From: an uncultured Erysipelotrichaceae bacterium
GTDB lineage: Bacteria > Bacillota_I > Bacilli_A > RF39 > UBA660
DNA length: 25,208 bases
Assembly (NCBI GenBank): GCA_902766545.1
Contig: CACXEC010000094.1
Span: forward strand, 1 to 25,208
Reading direction: 5' to 3'
Shown: piece by piece, positions 8,652-15,846 of the stretch
Numbering within the stretch: the stretch's first letter is position 1
Layout of the letters: each line of letters opens with the position of its first letter
The notes under the pieces: generated by a model
What the model was told of the DNA's origin: nothing
Seen by the model: the letters and a program-made list of their open reading frames with translations, nothing else
The model's database searches: none
Position numbers and translations under genes: made by a program

Positions 8652-9998
8652 GTGAGTAATACAGATATTATAAAAAAAGCTATTGAAGTTGGAATTGATC
8701 CAACAGTTGATACACAAGGAAATATTAGTGATGACTCTGTGGAATCAATGATGGGAAATGTTGCTGAACAGTTGGGATTTAATCGAGATAGTTATAATCC
8801 GGAAGATATAGCAAATGCTTTATCTGAAATGGAAAATGCAACCCCTAACGAAAATGGAGTAGAGAATAATAATGAAATGCCTCCTTCTCAAGGATCTGCT
8901 TTTGGCTATAGAGGCAGTCGTATTCGTGATTATAGTGATGAATCAGGGATAGGTGTTCCTGGAAGTATGGGAATGCATGGACCTATTAGACATCCGATGG
9001 GAATAGTTAGTCCTAATGGTTTTGATGAAGATGAGGAAGATTTTAGTAATGGGAATAATGAATCTGAAAATGGTAATAATCCAGATGAGTCACGAGATTC
9101 TTCAGGGGATGAAAGAGAAAAGTCTAGTGAATTAGATATGCTTAAGAAAAAAGAAGGAACTGAAGAAGATCCAGACTCTGAAAAGATTGATAATAGTAAA
9201 AAAGCAGATGATAAAAAGCTAAATTTAAAGAGAATTAAAACTATTTTGATTCTATTGTTAAAAATAGGTGGTGTAGTATTAATCTTTGGTGCTTTTATGT
9301 TCTTAATATTTTTAATAATTGCTGTTTTTAAAGAGGGTGGAAAAGCAAGTATGACTGAAACACCTCATTCTAGTCACGCTGGTTTTCATGAACAAATTTC
9401 TGGGGATGATTCTGGAACTGTTCCCGATCCAGCACCGGCTCCTGTTGGTGATTTTCAAACTGGGTTTTGTAACGGAAATTTCCAAAAATATGTCCAAGGT
9501 GATTCACGATGGTCTGGAATAATGTACTCTTCTGTGGGAGATCCAAAACAAACGATTGGCACTTCTGGATGTGGTCCAACTTCTATGGCGATGATATTAA
9601 CGTATTATTTAGGACGAAGTGTTACGCCGGTTGAAACGGCAAATTATTCTGTAAAATATGGTTTTAGGACGGTAGATAACGGTACAGATTGGGGCTTTTT
9701 TGACGCTATTGCACATCATTATGGTCTTCATGGAGAACAAACATCTCTTTCGAGAGACAATATTATTCAAAACTTGAGTAATTGTATTATGATGATTGCT
9801 TCAGTTGACACTGGGGCTCAGTTTGCAGGGAGAGGATCTTTTTCTCAAACTGGTAATGGACATTTTATTGTTTTGAAAGGCATTAATTCTAACAATCAGG
9901 TTCAAGTTGCTAATCCTGGTAATAGTTTAGGAATAGAAACTTTTCCTGTTGAAACAATTGTTAATGAGGGTGGTGCAATATGGCGATTCTCAAAATGA
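8652..9998 (+). CDS. Membrane-anchored C39-like (papain-fold) cysteine peptidase of the T4SS operon
   Basis: A 448-residue protein starting at GTG 8652, set by a perfect AAAGGAGG site at 8636-8643. Residues 1-195 are acidic, Asn/Ser/Glu-rich and probably disordered in the cytoplasm. One strong membrane helix follows at about 197-227. The outer C-terminal domain (about 275-448) is a C39_2-type peptidase fold. Its nucleophile is in TSGCGPTSMAM (C307), the catalytic His in GNGHFIVLKG (H404) and the third residue in VANPGN (N421). The pre-nucleophile YVQGDSRW motif is typical of this family. The substrate could be peptidoglycan cross-links, a channel subunit or a secreted protein, and the sequence does not decide. 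The following lipoprotein gene starts in its last codons. Confidence 0.82.
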   Translation: MSNTDIIKKAIEVGIDPTVDTQGNISDDSVESMMGNVAEQLGFNRDSYNPEDIANALSEMENATPNENGVENNNEMPPSQGSAFGYRGSRIRDYSDESGIGVPGSMGMHGPIRHPMGIVSPNGFDEDEEDFSNGNNESENGNNPDESRDSSGDEREKSSELDMLKKKEGTEEDPDSEKIDNSKKADDKKLNLKRIKTILILLLKIGGVVLIFGAFMFLIFLIIAVFKEGGKASMTETPHSSHAGFHEQISGDDSGTVPDPAPAPVGDFQTGFCNGNFQKYVQGDSRWSGIMYSSVGDPKQTIGTSGCGPTSMAMILTYYLGRSVTPVETANYSVKYGFRTVDNGTDWGFFDAIAHHYGLHGEQTSLSRDNIIQNLSNCIMMIASVDTGAQFAGRGSFSQTGNGHFIVLKGINSNNQVQVANPGNSLGIETFPVETIVNEGGAIWRFSK

Positions 9999-10690
9999 AA
10001 AAAATAATTATTGTATTGTTAATTGCATTTTTATTGACTGGTTGTCATGCAAATTATAATTTAGATATAAATGATAATGTTGTATTAGAGGACTTCAATG
10101 CATTAGCAAGTAAAGATGAAATTTCTAGTAATGATGCTGTAAAAAGATCAATTGATATTATTTATGATGGCTTTTTAAGCAATGAAACTTCTGAAGAGAG
10201 TATAAGTTATAAATATAATAAAAAATCATTTATTAAAATTGATAATGACTCTTCGTATGGATTTAGTTATAAAGATCAATATAATATAGATGATTATTAT
10301 ACTTCTTCACCTTTTCTTAATAGATGTTATTCAGATGTAGATGTTGAAACTGAAGATAATAAGATGAGTATTAATACTTCTAGTATATTTAATTGTTTTG
10401 ATACTTATAAATGGTTAGATGAGGTTAATATTAATTTAAAGACTAAGTATTATGTTTTATCTAATAATGCTGATAGGGTTGATGGTTATACGTATACTTG
10501 GGTTATTAATCGAAATAATTATAGAAATAAGATTATAAGTGTTAATATTGATTTAAGTAGTAAATCTCAGTTTACTTTAAATAGTGAACAGTCTAATAAA
10601 GTATTTAGTACTGCTTTAATTATTATTGGTGCTGTAGTATTAGTTGGTGGGTGTTTTGTTGGTATTAAAGTTTTTAAGTCAAATAGATGA
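9995..10690 (+). CDS. Lipoprotein with C-terminal membrane helix, T4SS operon
   Basis: From ATG 9995 (ATGA overlap with the previous stop) the protein has 231 residues. An in-frame ATG at 9980 with GAGGGTGG upstream is an alternative that adds five residues. The N-terminus MKKIIIVLLIAFLLTGCHAN is a classical lipoprotein signal with lipobox LLTGC. The body is polar, rich in Asn, Asp, Ser and Tyr, and strand-like. A second hydrophobic stretch near the C-terminus (ALIIIGAVVLVGGCFVGI) is followed by basic residues, so the protein would be tethered to the membrane at both ends. I do not recognise the family. As last gene before a terminator it belongs to the T4SS transcription unit and may help place the channel at the cell surface. 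Confidence 0.68.
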   Translation: MKKIIIVLLIAFLLTGCHANYNLDINDNVVLEDFNALASKDEISSNDAVKRSIDIIYDGFLSNETSEESISYKYNKKSFIKIDNDSSYGFSYKDQYNIDDYYTSSPFLNRCYSDVDVETEDNKMSINTSSIFNCFDTYKWLDEVNINLKTKYYVLSNNADRVDGYTYTWVINRNNYRNKIISVNIDLSSKSQFTLNSEQSNKVFSTALIIIGAVVLVGGCFVGIKVFKSNR

Positions 10691-10695
10691 AATTT

Positions 10696-10718
10696 AGTCT
10701 CTTTTTGAGGCTTTTTTT
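10696..10718 (+). terminator. Intrinsic terminator ending the T4SS operon
   Basis: AGTCTC (10696-10701) pairs with GAGGCT (10707-10712) with one G-U, a five-T loop and a T-run to 10718. It lies five bases after the lipoprotein stop and separates it from the coupling-protein promoter. Confidence 0.75.
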
Positions 10719-10731
10719 AATGTAAATTTTA

Positions 10732-10760
10732 TTTATATTTATTAATTATTATGTTATAAT
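10732..10760 (+). promoter_or_regulatory. Extended -10 promoter for the VirD4-like gene
   Basis: TTTATA (10732-10737), a 17-base spacer and TATAAT (10755-10760), with TGT just before the -10 (TGn extension). The predicted start site is near 10767, followed by ribosome site AAAGGAG and ATG 10784. Confidence 0.7.
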
Positions 10761-10783
10761 GTTATTCGTAAAGGAGTGTTTTT

Positions 10784-13279
10784 ATGAGATTTAGGGTTAC
10801 TGCTAAGGATTTAACAATGTTTATTATTTTTTGTATTTTTTTACTTATTTTATCTTCTTTAGCTGTATTAAATGTATCTTCGTTACTTAATTCGGCTGAA
10901 TTCTTTGGTTTGAATTTTTTTGCTGGTTTCTTACCTCCTTATTTAGTACCAACTTTGGTTTTATTTATTTCGGTTATTGTAGCAGTCTTTATGAGTGTTA
11001 AATCATATATTTTTGAAAGAGAAAAAGGCTCTAAAGGTTTGGGATTTGACTTTAAAGAAAAGGATGAAAAGGGATATAGTAGATGGCTTACTGCTAAAGA
11101 AATGAAGAATGCTCCTGGTATAGTTAAAGTTCCAATTAAGGCTGAAACGGCTGATGGAGCAGGTATTGTTGTTATTAATGATGGTAAAACAATGTATGTT
11201 GATAATGAGCATCATCATACTTTGGTAGTAGGACAAACTGGTTCTGGTAAAACTACGGCTTTAGTAGACCCTTTAATTTATAGCTTATCTAAAAAGGGTG
11301 AAAGTATGGTTTTAACTGATCCTAAGGGGGAGATTTATCGTAATCACTCTGAAATGTTAAGGGCTAAAGGTTATAATATTATTGTATTAAACTTTCGTAA
11401 TCCAGAGTTGGGTAATTCATGGAATCCATTAACCTTACCTTATAGATTATATAAAGAAGGCAATACGGATAAAGCTACAGAGCTTTTAGATGATGTAGCT
11501 TTAAATATTTTGTATGATCCAGAAAATAAAAATGATCCATTCTGGGAAAAATCAGCTGCTGACTATTTTTCTGGTCTTGCATTGGGTTTATTTGAGGATG
11601 CTAAAGAAGAACAAATTAATTTAAATTCTATAAACTATATGGCTACCGTAGGAGAAGAAGCTTACGCAGCTGGTAATTATATAAAAGAATATTTTACTTT
11701 AAAGGGTGAACAATCAAATGCATATGTTTTTGCTTCTAATACGATAAATGCTCCACAAGATACTAAAGGTAGTATTTTATCTGTATTTAGACAAAAAATT
11801 AGACTTTTTGCATCTCGTGAACAATTATCTGAAATGCTTTCTTATAGTAATTTTAATATGAAGGATATTGGCAATGAGAAGACTGCTGTATTTATGATTA
11901 TTCATGATGAGAAAACTACTTATCATGCACTTGCTACTATTTTTATTAAGCAATGTTATGAAACTTTAATTGATGTAGCTCAGCATGAGACAAATGGTAG
12001 ACTTAAATATCGTACGAATTTTATTTTAGATGAGTTTGCTAATATGCCGCCACTTAAAGATGTTACTACAATGGTTACTGCTGCTAGATCTAGATCTATT
12101 AGATTTACATTTATTATTCAAAACTTTGCTCAATTAAATGATGTATATGGTAAAGAAAATGCAGAAACTATTCGAAGCAACTGTGGTAATTTAATATATT
12201 TGTTAACTACTGAATATGCAGCTTTGGAAGAAATTAGTAAATTATGTGGTGAAGTTAAATCTAAAGAAAAAGATAAGACCGCATCAACTCCTTTAATTAC
12301 GGTAAGTGATTTACAAAAGCTTCAAATGAATGAGGTTATTATTTTACATAGTCGTTTAAATCCTTTTAGAACTAAATTAAAACCAAGTTATGAAATAGAT
12401 TGGGGGACATCTGGATTTGGTAAAGGAGAGCTTGCAGCTAGAGAAAAACGTCCAGTTGAGTTATTTGATCTTAGGGATTTTGTTAAGGTAAAAAAGAGAA
12501 ATAAATTATATGAAGCTTTAGATGGTGGCTTTAATAAAAAAGAAGATGAAAAAAGTAATTTAGCAGAATCTACTAATGCTTCATCTAGTATGAATAGTTT
12601 TATGCCTAATTTTGATTTTAATGATAAGGCAATCAGTATTGATGAAGATAATGATTCAAAAAATGATGATTTATCATTTAATTCTTCATTTACTTCACAA
12701 AATAGTGTTAACTCATTTAATCCGATGAATCCAATGAATACGACTAGTTCTAATGGTTTAATGAATTCAATGAATTCATTAAATGAAGATCAAAGTCGAG
12801 GCGATGCACCAGTTTTTGAGTCATTATTTAACTCTGATGAAAAACTTGAGGATATGGGTGATATCGAATCAGAATCTTTAAATAAAGGCGATGATAATAA
12901 ACATGATTATGACATTTTAGATAATAAAGATAATAATTTAGATAAAACTAATTTTGATATTGATAGTATAGTTAAAAGAATAGATGCTAAAATTGCTGAA
13001 TTGGAGGAAAAAGAAAAAAATGAATCTTCTAATGTAAATAATCTATTTACTCCTGAAACTGATAATAAATTAGTTACTGATGATTTAATTAAATCTGATG
13101 CAAATGATGATTATGATAAATTAGATAATACTATTGTTGAAAGATTTGATGATTTTATGAAGGAAGACGATGATAATTCTAATACAGAACCAGTTATTAA
13201 TGTAGATAACGATAGTGTAGTTGTAAGTGATGTAACAGATGATGAATATTTAGATGATTTCTTTGATTCGGATAATTAA
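10784..13279 (+). CDS. VirD4/TraG-type coupling protein (T4CP) with long acidic C-terminal tail
   Basis: An 831-residue membrane ATPase that recruits substrates to a T4SS. Two membrane helices lie at about residues 10-32 and 45-70. Walker A GQTGSGKTT is at 150-158 and is followed by VLTDPKGEIY. Walker B FILDEFANMP has D416/E417, and the run to FTFIIQNFAQL follows, all typical of VirD4/TraG. The body ends near 575. The remaining ~250 residues are Asp/Asn/Ser-rich, low in complexity, with repeats of the type NPMNPMN and NSMNSLN, and strongly acidic. Such tails in coupling proteins often bind substrates or adaptors, which is inference here. It has its own promoter and ribosome site (AAAGGAG, 10770-10776). 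No relaxase gene lies next to it, which is unusual for a DNA-transfer locus. Confidence 0.92.
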   Translation: MRFRVTAKDLTMFIIFCIFLLILSSLAVLNVSSLLNSAEFFGLNFFAGFLPPYLVPTLVLFISVIVAVFMSVKSYIFEREKGSKGLGFDFKEKDEKGYSRWLTAKEMKNAPGIVKVPIKAETADGAGIVVINDGKTMYVDNEHHHTLVVGQTGSGKTTALVDPLIYSLSKKGESMVLTDPKGEIYRNHSEMLRAKGYNIIVLNFRNPELGNSWNPLTLPYRLYKEGNTDKATELLDDVALNILYDPENKNDPFWEKSAADYFSGLALGLFEDAKEEQINLNSINYMATVGEEAYAAGNYIKEYFTLKGEQSNAYVFASNTINAPQDTKGSILSVFRQKIRLFASREQLSEMLSYSNFNMKDIGNEKTAVFMIIHDEKTTYHALATIFIKQCYETLIDVAQHETNGRLKYRTNFILDEFANMPPLKDVTTMVTAARSRSIRFTFIIQNFAQLNDVYGKENAETIRSNCGNLIYLLTTEYAALEEISKLCGEVKSKEKDKTASTPLITVSDLQKLQMNEVIILHSRLNPFRTKLKPSYEIDWGTSGFGKGELAAREKRPVELFDLRDFVKVKKRNKLYEALDGGFNKKEDEKSNLAESTNASSSMNSFMPNFDFNDKAISIDEDNDSKNDDLSFNSSFTSQNSVNSFNPMNPMNTTSSNGLMNSMNSLNEDQSRGDAPVFESLFNSDEKLEDMGDIESESLNKGDDNKHDYDILDNKDNNLDKTNFDIDSIVKRIDAKIAELEEKEKNESSNVNNLFTPETDNKLVTDDLIKSDANDDYDKLDNTIVERFDDFMKEDDDNSNTEPVINVDNDSVVVSDVTDDEYLDDFFDSDN

Positions 13280-13282
13280 GAA

Positions 13283-13311
13283 TTGATATTTTAAAAGATA
13301 TTTAGTAAAAT
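13283..13311 (+). promoter_or_regulatory. Near-consensus promoter for the TasA-like gene
   Basis: TTGATA (13283-13288), a 17-base spacer and TAAAAT (13306-13311), starting four bases after the coupling-protein stop. This is one of the best -35 matches in the window and would give a start near 13318. Confidence 0.7.
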
Positions 13312-13336
13312 ATGATTAGAAAGGTATGATTGTATT

Positions 13337-13867
13337 ATGTCAAAAACTGTAAAAACTTTTGTTAGTGTTGGTGCCGTAGTGGCAATAGTTTTAACGACGA
13401 TTGGAATAAGTTACTCACATCTTACAGAAAACTTATCTGGAGGCAGTGGATATGTTAGTGAAATAAACACAAAAAACGGGAAAATAGAGGCTGCTTTTTC
13501 AGGAGGCAATACAATTGAAATATCTAAAGTATCAGCTGGTAGTGAAGAAGTATATGCTAAAACTTTTAGTGTTAAAGGAACTAATATTAATGAAAATAAT
13601 TTAAATTATAGATTAAATTTAGTTATTGATGAAAACACTTATAGTAATATGTCTTTTTCTTTAACAGGATATAACCCTATTAGTAACGGAGTTATTTTAC
13701 CTAATATTAATAATTATGCATTAAAACTTGGGCCTAATAATATTCCACTTGGAAATGGATATTTTGTTAATGCTAATAGTGTTGTTCATACATTTACAAT
13801 TAAGTTTTATTTAAATGCAAATGAAAGTGGAAAATTAAAAGCTCATATTGAAGCGTTGGAGGGATAA
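13337..13867 (+). CDS. Secreted protein, TasA/camelysin-like
   Basis: A 176-residue exported protein with a hydrophobic signal at about residues 8-26 (FVSVGAVVAIVLTTIGISYS) and a rigid, strand-rich outer part without cysteines. The signal ending GISYSHLTENLSG recalls the GTYAYF-type SipW-dependent signals of TasA and camelysin. The following order GKIEAAF, EISKVSAGSEEVYAKTFSVKG, then LNYRLNL mirrors the TasA beta-sandwich (the PGD-k-f-x-v-x-N region). These are pattern resemblances and not a firm match. Promoter and terminator isolate it as a single-gene unit right behind the T4SS genes. It could be a fibre-forming surface protein, perhaps for adhesion, or an exported partner of the apparatus. 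No SipW-type signal peptidase is in the window. Confidence 0.6.
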   Translation: MSKTVKTFVSVGAVVAIVLTTIGISYSHLTENLSGGSGYVSEINTKNGKIEAAFSGGNTIEISKVSAGSEEVYAKTFSVKGTNINENNLNYRLNLVIDENTYSNMSFSLTGYNPISNGVILPNINNYALKLGPNNIPLGNGYFVNANSVVHTFTIKFYLNANESGKLKAHIEALEG

Positions 13868-13890
13868 TTTTATTATCTCTTTTTTGTTTT
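13860..13890 (+). terminator. Intrinsic terminator overlapping the TasA-like gene's stop codon
   Basis: AGGGATAAT (13860-13868) pairs with ATTATCTCT (13872-13880) with one G-U and a three-base loop, followed by TTTTTGTTTT. The stop codon (13865-13867) lies inside the stem. Confidence 0.75.
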
Positions 13891-13891
13891 C

Positions 13892-13897
13892 TATAAT
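13892..13897 (+). promoter_or_regulatory. -10 element for the rhodanese-like gene, near-leaderless
   Basis: TATAAT at 13892-13897 puts the transcription start near 13904, only about four bases before ATG 13908. There is no room for a ribosome site. No clear -35 is seen, since that position is in the terminator hairpin. Confidence 0.5.
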
Positions 13898-13907
13898 AAA
13901 ATATACT

Positions 13908-14123
13908 ATGAAAACAATTAAGAAGAAAGATTATGATGGTAGAGGAGTATTTATTAATTTAGAAACAGCATTTAAGCCATATGAAAATCTACTTAATAAT
14001 CATTATAAATATTTAGATAAAAGTAAAAAGTATTTCTTTTATTGTAATAGTGGAAAAAAGGCTAAAAAAGTAGCTTTAATTTTAGAGGCCTATGGTTATG
14101 ATACTACTTTAGTAGTTGATTAA
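13908..14123 (+). CDS. Short rhodanese-like protein
   Basis: A 71-residue cytoplasmic protein. The second half (KKYFFYCNSGKKAKKVALILEAYGY) is the rhodanese active-site strand, loop and helix, with candidate catalytic C46 in CNSGKK. A usual single-domain rhodanese has about 100 residues. The first strand with the DVRE..EY..GHI motif is missing, so this is a reduced form. An ATG at 13848 is also in frame, but it lies inside the previous gene and upstream of a terminator and of the TATAAT at 13892, so ATG 13908 is preferred. The CxSGKK loop suggests persulfide or sulfur carrier chemistry. With the fold incomplete the activity is uncertain. Confidence 0.62.
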   Translation: MKTIKKKDYDGRGVFINLETAFKPYENLLNNHYKYLDKSKKYFFYCNSGKKAKKVALILEAYGYDTTLVVD

Positions 14124-14144
14124 TGATTTTATTTACAAAAGGTC

Positions 14145-14173
14145 TTTAAAAAAAACAATTATTTTAATATAAT
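14145..14173 (+). promoter_or_regulatory. Promoter for the VTT protein-rmuC-HEPN operon, leaderless
   Basis: TTTAAA (14145-14150), a 17-base spacer and TATAAT (14168-14173). Seven bases on from the -10 is 14180, the first base of an in-frame ATG, so the message would begin at its start codon. Confidence 0.6.
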
Positions 14174-14179
14174 ATGGTT

Positions 14180-14767
14180 ATGGGAATATTACAAATAATT
14201 GATACATTTATTACTGATTTATTAAATAGTTTAGGTGCTTTAGCGCCTATTTTAGCGTGTTTATTAATGATGGTTGAGTCAATGCTTCCAATTATGCCTT
14301 TAGCGGTTTTTATTACAGTTAATTTTTATTATTTTGGAACGGTTCCTGGCTTTTTAATTAGTTGGATTTTGACGAGTTTTGGCTGCTATTTATCTTTTAG
14401 ATTATGTCGAACAAAACTTAAGAAATATTTTGATAATATGATGAATAAAAAGGAACATAAGAAATTAAAAAAAATGATGAAGGTTATAAATGACTTGCGT
14501 TTAGAGCAATTGGCTCTTTTAATTGCGATTCCATTTACGCCAGCATTTATAGTTAATATTGCTGCTGGTTTATCTAATATGGATGATAAAAAATTTATTG
14601 TATCAATTGTTATTGGTAAAATATTTATGGTTTATTTTTGGGGATTTATTGGTACAAGTCTTTTAGATAGCCTTAAAGATCCAAGTGTTTTAATAAAGAT
14701 AGCAGTTGCTTTGTTATTGGAATTTGCTTTAAGTAAAATTATTAATAAAAAGTTTAGATTGGAGTAG
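14180..14767 (+). CDS. VTT/TVP38 (DedA superfamily) membrane protein
   Basis: A 195-residue polytopic membrane protein. Motifs ESMLPIMPLAVFI in the first third and IPFTPAFIVNIAAGLSNM with a following F....IGK near residues 112-150 are the hallmark of the VTT (SNARE-associated/TVP38) domain. That domain carries two re-entrant helical hairpins and is linked to lipid or anion transport in other bacteria. A basic cytoplasmic loop (KKEHKKLKKMMK) separates the two halves. The ATG at 14174 lies immediately after the -10 and could not be transcribed, so ATG 14180 is chosen. The gene is followed after two bases by rmuC. Confidence 0.78.
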   Translation: MGILQIIDTFITDLLNSLGALAPILACLLMMVESMLPIMPLAVFITVNFYYFGTVPGFLISWILTSFGCYLSFRLCRTKLKKYFDNMMNKKEHKKLKKMMKVINDLRLEQLALLIAIPFTPAFIVNIAAGLSNMDDKKFIVSIVIGKIFMVYFWGFIGTSLLDSLKDPSVLIKIAVALLLEFALSKIINKKFRLE

Positions 14768-14769
14768 TT

Positions 14770-15846
14770 ATGTTAGATTATATTATTATTGGGTTATTGG
14801 TAGCAATAATTGTTTTACTTATAATTATATTAATTAAAAAAAATAGTAATGATGATATTCTTCTTAAATTAGGAAAGTTTGAAACTGAAATTATTAAATC
14901 TTTAGGTGATTTTAAATATGATTTTAGTAAAGATATTGAAAAAGATTTTAAAGAAACTAATAACGTTTTAGAAAAAAGAATTATGCTTTTAAATGAGAAA
15001 GTAAATGAAAGACTGGATTCTAATTTTGAAAAAACTAATAAAACTTTTATGAGTGTTTTAGAACGTATAAGTAAAATTGATGAAGCTCAGAAGAAGATTG
15101 ATGGTTTATCTAATGATATTATATCTTTGCAATCTGTATTAACTGATAAAAAAACTAGGGGGATTTTCGGTGAAACTAGTTTAGGATATATTTTAAATAG
15201 TGTTTTTGGAATTAATGATAAGATTTATAGGGAACAGTATACTTTATCTAATGGTACAATTGCGGATGCAATTCTTTTTGCACCTGAACCTTTAGGTACT
15301 ATAGCAATCGATTCAAAATTTCCTTTAGAGCATTATGAAATTATGACGGATAGAAAAAAAGAAAAAAGTGAAAGAGAAGCTGCTAGTAAAGCATTTAAAG
15401 CTGATGTTAAAAGACATATTGATGCAATAAAGAATAAATATGTAATACCTGGAGAAACTGCTAATGAAGCTATAATGTTTTTACCCGCTGAAGCTATTTT
15501 TGCAGAGATTAATGCTTATCATCCTGATTTAGTTGAGTATTCATATAAATCTAAAGTATGGATTTGTTCGCCAACTACTTTAATGAGTACTTTAACAATT
15601 ATTAGTATGATCTTAAAGAATATGGAAAGAGATAAATATGCTAAAGTTATCCATGATGAATTAAATAAGCTTGGAATAGAATTTAATAGATATAAGGAAA
15701 GATGGGATAAATTATCTAGAAGTATAAATAGTGTTTCAAAAGATGTAGAGGAAATACACACGACTACAGATAAAATAACTAAAAGATTTGCATCGATTAG
15801 TAATGTTAATATTGCTATTGAGGATAAAGATGATGATGATAAGTAA
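14770..15846 (+). CDS. rmuC: RmuC family DNA recombination-limiting protein
   Basis: A 358-residue protein with an N-terminal membrane anchor (about residues 3-23), then a coiled coil (about 30-120), then the RmuC nuclease-like core. Core markers are the RGIFGETSLGYIL block, AIDSKFPLEHYE, EAIMFLPAEAIFAEI and VWICSPTTLM, all as in the family. Members are related to restriction-endonuclease folds and limit inversions and other rearrangements in E. coli. The TTGGAG ribosome site lies at the end of the previous gene. Downstream, the two-HEPN gene starts inside rmuC, so the two are translationally coupled. Confidence 0.88.
   Translation: MLDYIIIGLLVAIIVLLIIILIKKNSNDDILLKLGKFETEIIKSLGDFKYDFSKDIEKDFKETNNVLEKRIMLLNEKVNERLDSNFEKTNKTFMSVLERISKIDEAQKKIDGLSNDIISLQSVLTDKKTRGIFGETSLGYILNSVFGINDKIYREQYTLSNGTIADAILFAPEPLGTIAIDSKFPLEHYEIMTDRKKEKSEREAASKAFKADVKRHIDAIKNKYVIPGETANEAIMFLPAEAIFAEINAYHPDLVEYSYKSKVWICSPTTLMSTLTIISMILKNMERDKYAKVIHDELNKLGIEFNRYKERWDKLSRSINSVSKDVEEIHTTTDKITKRFASISNVNIAIEDKDDDDK

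Noticed and set aside
12715..12785. Short repeats and GAATTC-containing palindromes in the coupling-protein tail as a regulatory site
   Set aside because: They are explained by the low-complexity Asn-Met-Asn-Ser coding repeat.
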